A stretch of DNA of 64,000 nucleotides, taken from Ralstonia sp. SET104. Its GTDB lineage: Bacteria; Pseudomonadota; Gammaproteobacteria; Burkholderiales; Burkholderiaceae. Where the stretch lies: the NCBI RefSeq assembly GCF_003851545.1, contig NZ_BHVX01000005.1, positions 1-64,000 of the forward strand, read 5' to 3'. Shown in pieces: positions 1 to 8,209 of the stretch; the first letter of the stretch is position 1; every line of letters begins with the position of its first letter. The notes under the pieces are model-generated. The model was not told the origin of the DNA. It saw only the letters and a list, made by a program, of their open reading frames with translations, and did not search any database. The position numbers were made by a program, and so were the translations under genes.

Positions 1-60
1 CGCGACGAGGAATACTTCTTCCTCAAGATCCGCGCCGCCTTCCCCGGAATTCCTCGATGA
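1..60 (+). CDS. C-terminal end of a protein that begins left of the window
   Basis: Frame 1 is open from the first base to a TGA at 58-60 and encodes 19 residues ending FPGIPR. Codons are strongly GC3-biased (CGC GAC GAG, TTC CTC AAG ATC), as in the genes that follow, and the other two frames lack that bias. Too little remains to name the product. No T-rich terminator hairpin is obvious after the stop. The only support is codon use and the open frame, so this is a modest call. Confidence 0.5.
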   Translation, partial: RDEEYFFLKIRAAFPGIPR

Positions 61-158
61 ACCCTTTTTTTGCCCGTGTTTTCGGAATGCACACCGCGTA
101 CAGCGTTTCAAGGGTCTTCACAAATTAGGACTCTTCTCATGGTTCGTAGCAAACCGCG

Positions 159-268
159 CCATGAAAATTGCAGACACATAACACATGCAACGGATCGCGC
201 TGGACGCGACTGACCGGGCGCCACCGGCGCCCCCGCCATCCCGGCACGCATGTGCGCAATTTTCATGG
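159..268. promoter_or_regulatory. 13-bp perfect inverted repeat in the leader of the response-regulator gene
   Basis: CCATGAAAATTGC at 159-171 and its exact reverse complement GCAATTTTCATGG at 256-268 are separated by 84 bases. The right arm ends inside the ribosome site GGAG (267-270) of the gene starting at 277. Paired arms in the mRNA would partly hide that site; as DNA the arms could bind a dimeric regulator. I did not identify the promoter itself. Confidence 0.5.
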
Positions 269-276
269 AGCCGAAC

Positions 277-1017
277 ATGCGTATCGCCTTGCTTGAAGAC
301 GACCCTTTCCAAAGCGAAGTCATCGTCCAGATCCTGTCCCAGTCCGGCCACGACGTGGTGACTTACGCCGATGGCGCCACCCTGCTGCGCATGCTGGGCC
401 GCTCGTCGTACGACATGCTGATTCTCGACTGGCATACGCCGGGCATGCTCGGCATCGACGTGCTGAGCGTGGTGCGCAGCCGCCACAAGGACGTGCTGCC
501 GGTTCTGTTTGTGACGGCCGAAGAAGGCGAGAAGAGCCTTGTACGCGCGCTCACGCAAGGCGCCGATGACTACATTGCCAAGCCGTTCCGTATTCCCGAA
601 CTGCGCGCGCGCGTGGACGCGCTGCTGCGCCGCGCCTATCCGATTCCGTATGGCCGTTTGCCGTTCGAGCTCGGCCCGTATCACTTCAACCCGCAGCGCC
701 AGCAGGTCAAGCTGCACGGCGAGTCGGTCATGCTGACGGGCATTGAGTTCCAGCTCGCGCTGCTGCTGTTCTCGAACGTGGGCCGCACGCTGTCGCGCGA
801 TCACATTTTCGGGCAGGTGTGGGGGCGCAATTCGTCGGAGTACACGCGCACGATTGATAGCCACGTCTCGCGCATCCGCATGAAGCTGAATATCGAGCCG
901 GTGAACGAGGTGCGTCTGGTGGCGGTGTACAAGCATGGCTACCGCCTGGACAATTTGAAGCCGGCGGACGACGTGGGCGCGCTGTCGGACGAGGACGTCG
1001 CGCCGTACGAGACATAA
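277..1017 (+). CDS. OmpR/PhoB-family DNA-binding response regulator (orphan)
   Basis: A 246-residue two-component response regulator. The receiver domain spans about residues 1-115: acidic pair Asp8/Asp9, phosphoacceptor Asp51 in LILDWHTPG, Thr80 and Lys102 in YIAKPF. A winged-helix Trans_reg_C domain follows at about 130-225, with recognition-helix region TIDSHVSRIRMKL and wing YKHGYRLD. I chose ATG 277 because GGAG lies 6 bases upstream; in-frame ATGs at 250 and 265 lack a ribosome site. No histidine kinase gene adjoins it: the next gene is an opposed monooxygenase, so its partner must be encoded elsewhere. An acidic C-terminal tail (about residues 229-246) is unusual. The family is certain; the regulon is unknown. 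Confidence 0.93.
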   Translation: MRIALLEDDPFQSEVIVQILSQSGHDVVTYADGATLLRMLGRSSYDMLILDWHTPGMLGIDVLSVVRSRHKDVLPVLFVTAEEGEKSLVRALTQGADDYIAKPFRIPELRARVDALLRRAYPIPYGRLPFELGPYHFNPQRQQVKLHGESVMLTGIEFQLALLLFSNVGRTLSRDHIFGQVWGRNSSEYTRTIDSHVSRIRMKLNIEPVNEVRLVAVYKHGYRLDNLKPADDVGALSDEDVAPYET

Positions 1018-1101
1018 GCGCGAGCCGATTGCACGCAGGTGTGTGTGGGCAGCGGCGTGCCGGCGCCATCTGATTTGGCGACTGCGCGAAATGCGCCGGT
1101 G

Positions 1102-2310
1102 TCATACCTGCGGTTTTTCGCTGCCGGCGGTGCGGTCAGGGGCTGGGGCAAACGCCGCATCGCGTGCGGGCGGTTCCGCCAGGCTGCGCTTCATCAGCCA
1201 GGCGATACCGGGGATGCGCAGGCCGGTAGTAAACACCACGTCGCGCATCCACCCGCCGTACGCCGCCTGGAAACATGGTGTGAGTGCGCGGCTGAGCGTT
1301 TGATACGCCTGCACAGTACGCAGACGACGGGCGTGGTAGGCGATGGCGCCATCGATGGCGCCGTGAGCCTGCACGCACGCCGCCAGCGCCAGGGCGTCCT
1401 GCGCGGCCAGCGTCGTCCCCAGGCCGAGCTGCGGGCTCATGGCGTGCGCGGCGTCGCCGATCACGCAGTAGGGCGGCCTGGCCAGCGCGCGCGGCCACGT
1501 GTGGCGATAGACAGCGAAGGGCAGATCGTCGTGTGAGCGGATCTGTTCGATCACGGGGGCGGCTTGCGGCCACAGGCTGAGGACGTGCGCTTTCCACTGA
1601 GCGATGTCGTTCTGGCGCCAGGCCGCCACATCCTTGCGGGGCAGGCTCCAGAACATCGACAGGCGTGTGCGCGTGCCGTCCACGTCGGTGGGCAGCAGAC
1701 CCATCATCTCGCGCGTGCCCCGAAAGCGTTGCTGCAGCACGCGCGCGTTCCAGCCGTCCACCCAAGCCTGAAACCACAACGTACCCCAGGGGTAGGCGCG
1801 CGACGGGCCGGCCAGTCCGGCGGATTCACGCAGCGTGGAGCCAGCGCCATCGGCAATCACGAACAGGTCGAAGACTGCGTCGCCTTGTGCGTGCGTCACG
1901 CGCGCCTTCGGGCCGTCATGATGCAACTGGTCGATCGTGCAGCCGAAGTGGAACGTCGCGCCCGCGCGCAGTGCGGCGTCGTACAACATCGACGACAGCG
2001 CGTGACGCGTGACGGCGCGGCCGGGCGTATCGGCGTAGTCGATGTCGAGCAAGCGCCAGCCGCGATGGCTCAGGCCGATCAGCCGGTCGATGGGTGCGCC
2101 GATGCCTTCCAGTTCACGGCCCACGCCGAGTGCCTCCAGCGCGCGGATGCCCTGCGGCTGGATCAGCAGGCCCGCGCCCATGGCGGTCAGTTGCGGATGC
2201 TTTTCGAAGACGTGCACGTCGTGCCCCTGACGGGCAAACGCGATGGCGGCGGCCAGGCCGGCGTTACCGGCGCCGGCAATGCCGATGGACAGCGGGCGGG
2301 GTGCGGTCAT
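1102..2310 (-). CDS. FAD-dependent aromatic-type monooxygenase
   Basis: A 402-residue class A flavoprotein monooxygenase (FAD_binding_3 family, like salicylate or 6-hydroxynicotinate hydroxylases). Visible are the N-terminal Rossmann motif GAGNAG at residues 13-18, then EKHPQL with the ribose-binding acid, and the second FAD motif GDAAHAMSPQLGLG from residue 285. These enzymes hydroxylate aromatic or enolic substrates with NAD(P)H and O2. ATG at 2310 begins MTAPRPLSIGIAGAG, the normal family start; longer upstream reading adds unrelated residues. It diverges from the LysR gene at 2431, the usual arrangement for a LysR target. A transporter and a deacylase follow on the other strand, suggesting a small catabolic unit. 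The substrate cannot be read from the sequence. Confidence 0.88.
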   Translation of the reverse strand: MTAPRPLSIGIAGAGNAGLAAAIAFARQGHDVHVFEKHPQLTAMGAGLLIQPQGIRALEALGVGRELEGIGAPIDRLIGLSHRGWRLLDIDYADTPGRAVTRHALSSMLYDAALRAGATFHFGCTIDQLHHDGPKARVTHAQGDAVFDLFVIADGAGSTLRESAGLAGPSRAYPWGTLWFQAWVDGWNARVLQQRFRGTREMMGLLPTDVDGTRTRLSMFWSLPRKDVAAWRQNDIAQWKAHVLSLWPQAAPVIEQIRSHDDLPFAVYRHTWPRALARPPYCVIGDAAHAMSPQLGLGTTLAAQDALALAACVQAHGAIDGAIAYHARRLRTVQAYQTLSRALTPCFQAAYGGWMRDVVFTTGLRIPGIAWLMKRSLAEPPARDAAFAPAPDRTAGSEKPQV

Positions 2311-2430
2311 GAAAGCGTGGCGGATCGTTGGCTCAAGATGATAACGATACGGTATGCGCATTAAGACTGTTCGTGCAGGCAGCAGAGATAATGCGTACAC
2401 CTCACGCCCACCACCCCAACCGGACGCGCC

Positions 2431-3339
2431 ATGCAGATCAAATGGCTGGAAGACTTCAAGGAACTCGCCAAGACGCGCAGCTTCAGCCGCGCTGCCGAGA
2501 ACCGCAATGTCACGCATCCCGCGTTCGGGCGCCGCATCAAGGCGCTGGAGGAATGGGTGGGCATCGCGCTGGTCGAGCGCAGCGAACATCCGGTCACGCT
2601 CACGGCCGCCGGGCGCCTGTTTCTGGATGCGGCGGCCAATGCCGTCAACGGCCTGAACGATGCGCGACTATTGCTGCGTGAGGCGCAGTTGCCCGTGGCG
2701 CTGAAGATTGGCACGGGGCGCACGCTGGCGCGCACGTTCGTCCCCGGCTGGTATGAAACGCTGGCACGCCAGCGCGGCGTGTTTGCGCTCACCGTGACGA
2801 CGGGTGGTACGCAGGAGGGTGTGCTGGCGCTGGCTGACGGCACGGTCGACTTGCTGATCGCCTATGCCAGCCCGCAGGCCGATGCGCTGCTCGATCCGCA
2901 CAAGTATGACCACTGCCTGCTTGGCAGCGAGACGCTGGTACCCGTGAGCGCCCCCGACAAACGCGGCCGCGCGCGCTTCACCCTGCCGGGCACGGCTGCA
3001 GCGCCGCTGCCATGGTTGGCCTTCGCGCGCGGGTTGACACTGCGGCAGATGCTCGATAGCCACCTGGCGGCGGCGGATCGCAAGGCGCATCTGCAGCCCG
3101 TGTTCCAGGCAGATTTTTACGAGGCGGTGGAAGAGATGGCGCTGCGCGGATTCGGCATGGCGTGGCTGCCGTACCGCTTGGCCAGGCCACACCTGACCGC
3201 GGGTGAACTCCGCCCCGCTGGCGATAAGGCGTGGCACATCCACGTCGACATTCGCATGATGCGCGTGCGCAGCAACCAGAGCGCGCTGCTCGACGAGGTG
3301 TGGCAACGCGCTGTCGAAAACGCCCCCGCTGCAACCTGA
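2431..3339 (+). CDS. LysR-family transcriptional regulator, HypT/YjiE-like
   Basis: A 302-residue LysR regulator: N-terminal winged helix-turn-helix (about residues 3-62, FSRAAENRNVTHPAFGRRI) and a periplasmic-binding-like effector domain (about 90-295). The N-terminal wording (KWLEDF, SFSRAAENRNVTHPAF) resembles the HypT/YjiE (QseD) branch. It is divergent from the FAD monooxygenase (120 bases between starts) and precedes the MFS carrier and deacylase, so it probably controls one or both arms. Known LysR proteins bind T-N11-A sites in such divergent spacers; I did not pick a specific site. Family call strong; ligand unknown. Confidence 0.92.
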   Translation: MQIKWLEDFKELAKTRSFSRAAENRNVTHPAFGRRIKALEEWVGIALVERSEHPVTLTAAGRLFLDAAANAVNGLNDARLLLREAQLPVALKIGTGRTLARTFVPGWYETLARQRGVFALTVTTGGTQEGVLALADGTVDLLIAYASPQADALLDPHKYDHCLLGSETLVPVSAPDKRGRARFTLPGTAAAPLPWLAFARGLTLRQMLDSHLAAADRKAHLQPVFQADFYEAVEEMALRGFGMAWLPYRLARPHLTAGELRPAGDKAWHIHVDIRMMRVRSNQSALLDEVWQRAVENAPAAT

Positions 3340-3473
3340 GGCGTATCGCAAAAAGCCCAACCTTGTGCCGAAACGGCACAAGCGGCCGAGGCACGGCACC
3401 TAGACTCCTCCGCAACCTTCGCCCGCCAACGTTGTTCAACAGGCGGATCGGCACAGACCACGGGGAGACAACC

Positions 3474-4805
3474 ATGCCAGCCCACACCCTCAACGCGAGC
3501 GGCGCACCCGCGCACGTAGCCACCGAAACGCATCAACACCCCGCGCCCTGGCGCGCCGTGCTGGCCGCCAGCGTCGGCAACGCGCTCGAATACTACGACC
3601 TGCTGATCTACGGCTATTTCGCCATCACCATCGGCAAGCTGTTCTTCCCGACGGGCGATGCGTGGAGCTCGCTGATGCTCTCTGTCGGCACGTTTGGCGT
3701 CTCGTTCATCATGCGGCCACTGGGCTCGATGGTGCTTGGCAGCTATGCGGACCGCGTCGGGCGCAAGGCGGCGCTTACCTGGTCGATCCTGTTGATGATG
3801 TTGGGGACCGCGATGATCGCGTTTGCGCCCACGTACGCGTCGATCGGGCTGTGGTCGCCGGCCATCGTGATCGTCGCGCGGTTGCTGCAGGGTTTTTCGG
3901 CCGGCGGCGAATTCGGCTCGGCCACGGCATTCATGATCGAGCACGCCAACGGCAAGCGCATGGGCTACAACGCGAGCTGGCAGGCGGCTACGCAGGGTTT
4001 GGCCACATTGCTTGCCGCAGGCTTGAGCGCATGGCTCACGTATGCGCTGACCACTGCGCAAGTGGAAGCCTGGGGTTGGCGTGTGGCCTTTCTGTTTGGC
4101 TTGCTGATCGGCCCGATCGGCGTCTATATCCGCCGCCATACGCCTGAGACGCCGGAGTTCGTTGCCATGCAGGCTGAAGCGCCCGCGGCGTTGCAGGAAC
4201 GCTCGCCGCTGCGCGACACGCTCACGCAGGGCTTGCCCGGATTGCTGTTAGGCGCCGGGGTGGTGGTGGCCGTCACCGCGTTCAACTACGTGCAGAAGGT
4301 CTATATGCCGACCTATGCCATCAACCAGCTCCACATTGCCACCAGCGCGTCGCTGGTCTGCACGATGATCACCGGCGCGATGCTGATGGTAATGGCGCCC
4401 GCGTTTGGTTTGCTGGCCGATCGCTTCGGCAGCATCCGCGTGGTGTCGATTGCGATGGTGGTGATCGCGCTGTCGACGTATCCGATGTTCGCCACGCTGG
4501 TCGCGCAGCCGACGTTCTGGACGCTGCTGGTCATGCAGGCGATTGTGGGTGTGCTGCTGGCGGCCATCCTGGCGCCGCTGCCTGCGCTGCTGGCGGACAT
4601 CTTCCCGACGCGCACGCGCGGCACGGGCCTGGCGCTGAGCTATAACTTGTCGGTGACGATCTTCGGCGGGTTCTCGCCGCTCATCGTCACGTGGCTGATT
4701 GGCGTCACGCACATCAAGACGTCGCCGAGCTTCTACGTGTTTGCGACCACGCTCATCAGCCTGGCCTCGTTGTGGATGCTGCGTGGGCGTGCGCGTGCGC
4801 ACTGA
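3474..4805 (+). CDS. MFS metabolite:H+ symporter (MHS family)
   Basis: A 443-residue major facilitator of the metabolite-H+ symport branch (ProP, ShiA, KgtP, citrate and dicarboxylate carriers). Hallmarks are NALEYYDLLIYGYFA in helix 1, the loop 2-3 signature GSYADRVGRKAAL and RLLQGFSAGGEFGSA in helix 4. About twelve membrane segments are expected. ATG 3474 is preceded by GGGGAGA. It sits between the LysR gene and a deacylase 37 bases downstream, probably in one transcript, so it most likely imports the substrate that the deacylase and possibly the opposed monooxygenase act on. Substrate not inferable. Confidence 0.9.
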   Translation: MPAHTLNASGAPAHVATETHQHPAPWRAVLAASVGNALEYYDLLIYGYFAITIGKLFFPTGDAWSSLMLSVGTFGVSFIMRPLGSMVLGSYADRVGRKAALTWSILLMMLGTAMIAFAPTYASIGLWSPAIVIVARLLQGFSAGGEFGSATAFMIEHANGKRMGYNASWQAATQGLATLLAAGLSAWLTYALTTAQVEAWGWRVAFLFGLLIGPIGVYIRRHTPETPEFVAMQAEAPAALQERSPLRDTLTQGLPGLLLGAGVVVAVTAFNYVQKVYMPTYAINQLHIATSASLVCTMITGAMLMVMAPAFGLLADRFGSIRVVSIAMVVIALSTYPMFATLVAQPTFWTLLVMQAIVGVLLAAILAPLPALLADIFPTRTRGTGLALSYNLSVTIFGGFSPLIVTWLIGVTHIKTSPSFYVFATTLISLASLWMLRGRARAH

Positions 4806-4842
4806 ACCTGAACTGACTTTTCGTCTTACCCAAGGATTTCGC

Positions 4843-5829
4843 ATGATGACCCTGGAGGCGCTACGCGCCACGCTACCGGTCTACCCGATCGAACTCCAGA
4901 AGCCCGACATCCGCTGCTGGAAAGCCGGCACGCACGGTATCGATTACGTGCACACGTTCGACAGCGGTGCGCCCGGCCCGCACGTGATGATCAACGCGCT
5001 CACGCACGGCAACGAACTGTGCGGCGCGATTGCGGTGGATGCGCTGCTGGCCGCTGGTGTACGCCCGGCCCGCGGAAAGCTCACACTGTCGTTCGCCAAT
5101 GTCGAGGCATACGAGCGCTTCGATATCCACGACCCGGACGCCACGCGCTTCATTGATGAAGACCTGAACCGCGTGTGGTCTGCCGACAAGCTCGACGGCC
5201 CCGGCAACACGCTGGAACTGCGCCGCGCGCGCGCGTTGCGCCCCGTGATCGACACGGTTGATTGCTTGCTCGACATCCATTCGATGCACGAGAAGGCAGA
5301 ACCGCTGATGCTCACGGGCCCGCATGTGAAGGGCGTCGCGCTTGGCCGCCAAGTCGGCGCACCGTCGCACCTGATGATCGACGCCGGTCATGCCGCCGGC
5401 CGACGCCTGCGCGATTACGGCGGATTTGGCGATGCGGCCAGCCCGAAGAACGCCTTGCTCATTGAATGTGGCCAGCACTTTGAGCGTGTGAGCCGCGACG
5501 TGGCGCTCGATGCGTGCGCACGTTTTCTGGTGACGCTGGGCATTGTCGATGCGTCGGCTGTGTCGGAATGGCTGGGGATTGCGCCTGCGCTGGAGGTGCG
5601 ATGCATCCGCGTGACAGACCCCGTGGTCGCCCAGTCCACCGCCTTCCGCTTTGCCGAGGACTATCGCGGCATGGAGACCATCGCCCGCGCGGGTACGGTC
5701 ATCGCCACTGATGGTGATGTGCAGATTGTCACGCCCTACGACAACTGTGTGCTGCTGCAGCCCTCGCTGCGGCATCTGGCGCCGGGCGTGACCGTGGTCC
5801 GTCTGGGCAAGCCGGAAGACTCGGTGTAA
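4843..5829 (+). CDS. Succinylglutamate desuccinylase/aspartoacylase-family zinc deacylase
   Basis: A 328-residue M14-like AstE/AspA-family enzyme, which hydrolyses N-acyl amino acids or related amides. Zinc ligands are visible: His55 and Glu58 in THGNELCG and His146 in LLDIHSMHE; Glu208 in LLIECGQH fits the catalytic glutamate; the substrate motif DLNRVW is at about residues 108-112. AAGGA lies 6 bases before ATG 4843; a second ATG directly follows and either may be used. It follows the MHS carrier, suggesting uptake then deacylation of an N-acylated or amide compound. It is not in an arginine-catabolic (ast) operon, so a true AstE role is unlikely. Its stop lies at the edge of an 11-bp tandem repeat. 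Confidence 0.88.
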   Translation: MMTLEALRATLPVYPIELQKPDIRCWKAGTHGIDYVHTFDSGAPGPHVMINALTHGNELCGAIAVDALLAAGVRPARGKLTLSFANVEAYERFDIHDPDATRFIDEDLNRVWSADKLDGPGNTLELRRARALRPVIDTVDCLLDIHSMHEKAEPLMLTGPHVKGVALGRQVGAPSHLMIDAGHAAGRRLRDYGGFGDAASPKNALLIECGQHFERVSRDVALDACARFLVTLGIVDASAVSEWLGIAPALEVRCIRVTDPVVAQSTAFRFAEDYRGMETIARAGTVIATDGDVQIVTPYDNCVLLQPSLRHLAPGVTVVRLGKPEDSV

Positions 5830-5871
5830 GCGCCCACCAAGCGCCCACCAAGCGCCCACTAAGCGCCCATC
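5828..5871. repeat. Four tandem copies of an 11-bp unit between convergent genes
   Basis: The unit aagcgcccacc occurs at 5828-5838 and 5839-5849, then with one change at 5850-5860 (aagcgcccact) and 5861-5871 (aagcgcccatc). The array spans the stop of the deacylase and the last codons and stop of the opposed TetR gene. Slippage here would change the TetR C terminus (…MMGA). No T-run follows, so it is not a standard terminator. Confidence 0.85.
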
Positions 5872-6527
5872 ATGGTGCGCAACGTGCCGAGCAGCACCTG
5901 CCGGCAGTTGCGCACCATCTTTTCTTCAGGATCCCGATAGCCGGTCAGCAGCCACGCTGCTCCCACGTTGGTCATGGCGCCCACGAGCGCGAGGCCGATG
6001 ATGCGCTGGTCGGCGCGCAGTTCGGCATTGTCGTCATTGTTGGCACCGGGCAGTTGGGCGTTCGCCATGATCTGCTTGCCGAATTCCAGCAGGTTGCGCT
6101 GGTAGGTCGCATCCGTTTCCGGGCTGACGCCCATCACTTCCAGCAGGAGGACGCGCGCCGCGCACGGGTCTCGCAGAAACGCGAAGAACGCGTGCAGGCC
6201 TGCGTCGATGCGCGCCTCCAGGGTGCCGTCCACGGCAGCCGTGGCCTGGGCTACCTGCGCCCGGAGGGCTTCGGCATGCTGCTGGTAAGTCGCGCGCAGC
6301 AGGGCGTCTGTGCTGTCGAACGCGGCATAGAAGTACCGGTCGTTCAACTTCGCTTCCTGGCAGATGGCCCGTACGGTGGCTTTGCGGAATCCCACCGTGC
6401 CGAAGACACGCGTAGCGGCGCGGATCAGCGCTTCGCGGCGCTCAGCGGTACGTGCCTCAGGCCCCACGCCGCCATACGGGCGGCCTTTCTTGGCCGGTGC
6501 GTTGGCCGTTTCAAATGTTTTCTCCAT
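5859..6527 (-). CDS. TetR/AcrR-family transcriptional regulator
   Basis: A 222-residue TetR-type repressor. The N-terminal helix-turn-helix covers about residues 30-78 (REALIRAATRVFGTVGFRKATVRAICQEAKLNDRYFYAAF region), preceded by a basic, Gly/Pro-rich extension (KKGRPYGG). The rest is the helical ligand-binding domain. It is divergent from the Baeyer-Villiger monooxygenase at 6636, with 108 bases between the starts, an arrangement like mycobacterial EthR-EthA; that is an analogy, and orthology is not shown. Its stop falls inside the 11-bp tandem repeat. Inducer unknown. Confidence 0.92.
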   Translation of the reverse strand: MEKTFETANAPAKKGRPYGGVGPEARTAERREALIRAATRVFGTVGFRKATVRAICQEAKLNDRYFYAAFDSTDALLRATYQQHAEALRAQVAQATAAVDGTLEARIDAGLHAFFAFLRDPCAARVLLLEVMGVSPETDATYQRNLLEFGKQIMANAQLPGANNDDNAELRADQRIIGLALVGAMTNVGAAWLLTGYRDPEEKMVRNCRQVLLGTLRTMMGA

Positions 6528-6635
6528 TTCGCTATTTGACGTCAGGACGCTGAAAAATTAAAGTGGTGACAACGTACACCACATTTTGGCGCGAATTTCG
6601 CCGGGCCGCCGCAGAATCGCCAACCAGGAGACCGC

Positions 6636-8186
6636 ATGGACACGATGATCGAGCGAGGCGCCACGGCACAGCCGCAGCGCAACCGTACAAACGCGCCGGA
6701 CACGGATTTCGACGTGCTCATCGTGGGTGCCGGGCTTTCCGGCGTGGGCGCGGCATATCACCTGCGCGAGCGCTGCCCATCGGCGCGCTTCGCCATCCTG
6801 GAAGGGCGCGAAACGGTCGGCGGCACGTGGGACTTGTTCCGCTACCCCGGCATCCGCTCGGATTCCGACATGTTCACGCTCGGCTACAGCTTCCGCCCGT
6901 GGCACAGCAACAAGGCCATCTCCGACGGCCAGACCATTCTCGATTACATCCGTGACACCGCGCGCGTGTTTGGCATCGACAAGGCGATCCGCTTTCGCCA
7001 CAAGGTCACGGGCGCGAACTGGGATTCCACCGCTGCGCGCTGGACCGTGCAGGCGCTGCGCAGCGACGGCACACACGAGGAGCCGGTGCAGTTCACCTGC
7101 AAGTTCCTCTACATGTGCAGCGGCTACTACGACTATGAAGAAGGCCATGCGCCGACATGGCCCGGGATGGACCAGTTCCAGGGCCGCATCGTGCATCCGC
7201 AGCATTGGCCGAACGACTTGTCGTACGCGGGCAAGCGCGTGGTGGTGGTTGGCAGCGGCGCAACGGCGGTTACGCTCGTGCCCGCGATGGCCGACACCGC
7301 ACAACACGTGACGATGTTGCAGCGCTCGCCCACGTATATCGTGTCGCGGCCCGAGCAGGATGCCGTGGCAAACCGGTTGCGCCGATGGCTGCCCGCAGGG
7401 CTGGCGCACCGTCTGGTACGTACGAAGAACGTGCTGCTCACGATGTATTTCTACAGCCTTGCGCGCCGCAAGCCCAAGGCATTCAAAGACTTCATCATCC
7501 GCATGGCTGGCAAGCAGATCGGCCCCGGCTTCGATGTGCGCAAGCACCTCACGCCGCGCTACAACCCCTGGGATCAGCGGCTGTGTCTCGTGCCCGATGG
7601 CGATCTGTTCAAGACCATTCGCTCGGGCAAGGCGTCAATTGCCACCGACGAGATCGCGCACTTCACGCCCACCGGCCTGCAGCTCAAGGGCGGCGAGCAT
7701 CTCGATGCCGACCTGATCGTCACCGCCACGGGGCTCAAGCTCAAGGTGCTGGGCGGCGCGTCCATCATCATTGACGGTCGTGCGGTGAACCTGGCTGAGA
7801 CGGTGTCGTACAAGGGCATGATGTACAGCGGCGTGCCGAACCTGGCGTCATCGTTCGGCTATACGAATGCGTCATGGACGCTCAAGGCCGAGCTGATCGC
7901 GCAGTACGTGTGCCGGCTGTTCAATCACATGCAGTCCAACGGCTTCGATACCTGCATGCCGCGCCTTGACTACGAAGCCATGGGCCGCGCGCCCGCTGTC
8001 GATCTGACGTCCGGCTACATCCAGCGCGCCGCCAGCATCCTGCCCAAGCAGGGCGACAGGCAACCGTGGAAGTCGTATCAGAACTACGCACGTGATCTGA
8101 TGATGCTGAAGTTCGGCACGCTGGCAGACAGCGCCATGCAGTTCGAGCGCCGTGCGCAGCCGATCGGCGCGGCACAACCCGCTTAA
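6636..8186 (+). CDS. EthA-type flavin-containing Baeyer-Villiger monooxygenase
   Basis: A 516-residue FAD/NADPH monooxygenase closely resembling mycobacterial EthA in wording. FAD motif GAGLSG is at residues 31-36, followed by GGTWDLFRYPGIRSDSDM typical of the EthA group. The Baeyer-Villiger fingerprint FxGxxxHxxxWP reads FQGRIVHPQHWP at 181-192, and the NADPH Rossmann motif GSGATA is at 206-211. Such enzymes convert ketones to esters and can S-oxidise thioamides and thioethers. ATG 6636 has AGGAGA upstream. An alpha/beta hydrolase 23 bases downstream could cleave the ester formed. The opposed TetR gene is the probable regulator. Class firmly supported; natural substrate unknown. Confidence 0.92.
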   Translation: MDTMIERGATAQPQRNRTNAPDTDFDVLIVGAGLSGVGAAYHLRERCPSARFAILEGRETVGGTWDLFRYPGIRSDSDMFTLGYSFRPWHSNKAISDGQTILDYIRDTARVFGIDKAIRFRHKVTGANWDSTAARWTVQALRSDGTHEEPVQFTCKFLYMCSGYYDYEEGHAPTWPGMDQFQGRIVHPQHWPNDLSYAGKRVVVVGSGATAVTLVPAMADTAQHVTMLQRSPTYIVSRPEQDAVANRLRRWLPAGLAHRLVRTKNVLLTMYFYSLARRKPKAFKDFIIRMAGKQIGPGFDVRKHLTPRYNPWDQRLCLVPDGDLFKTIRSGKASIATDEIAHFTPTGLQLKGGEHLDADLIVTATGLKLKVLGGASIIIDGRAVNLAETVSYKGMMYSGVPNLASSFGYTNASWTLKAELIAQYVCRLFNHMQSNGFDTCMPRLDYEAMGRAPAVDLTSGYIQRAASILPKQGDRQPWKSYQNYARDLMMLKFGTLADSAMQFERRAQPIGAAQPA

Positions 8187-8209
8187 CCGACTCTCGCATC
8201 GGGGACACT

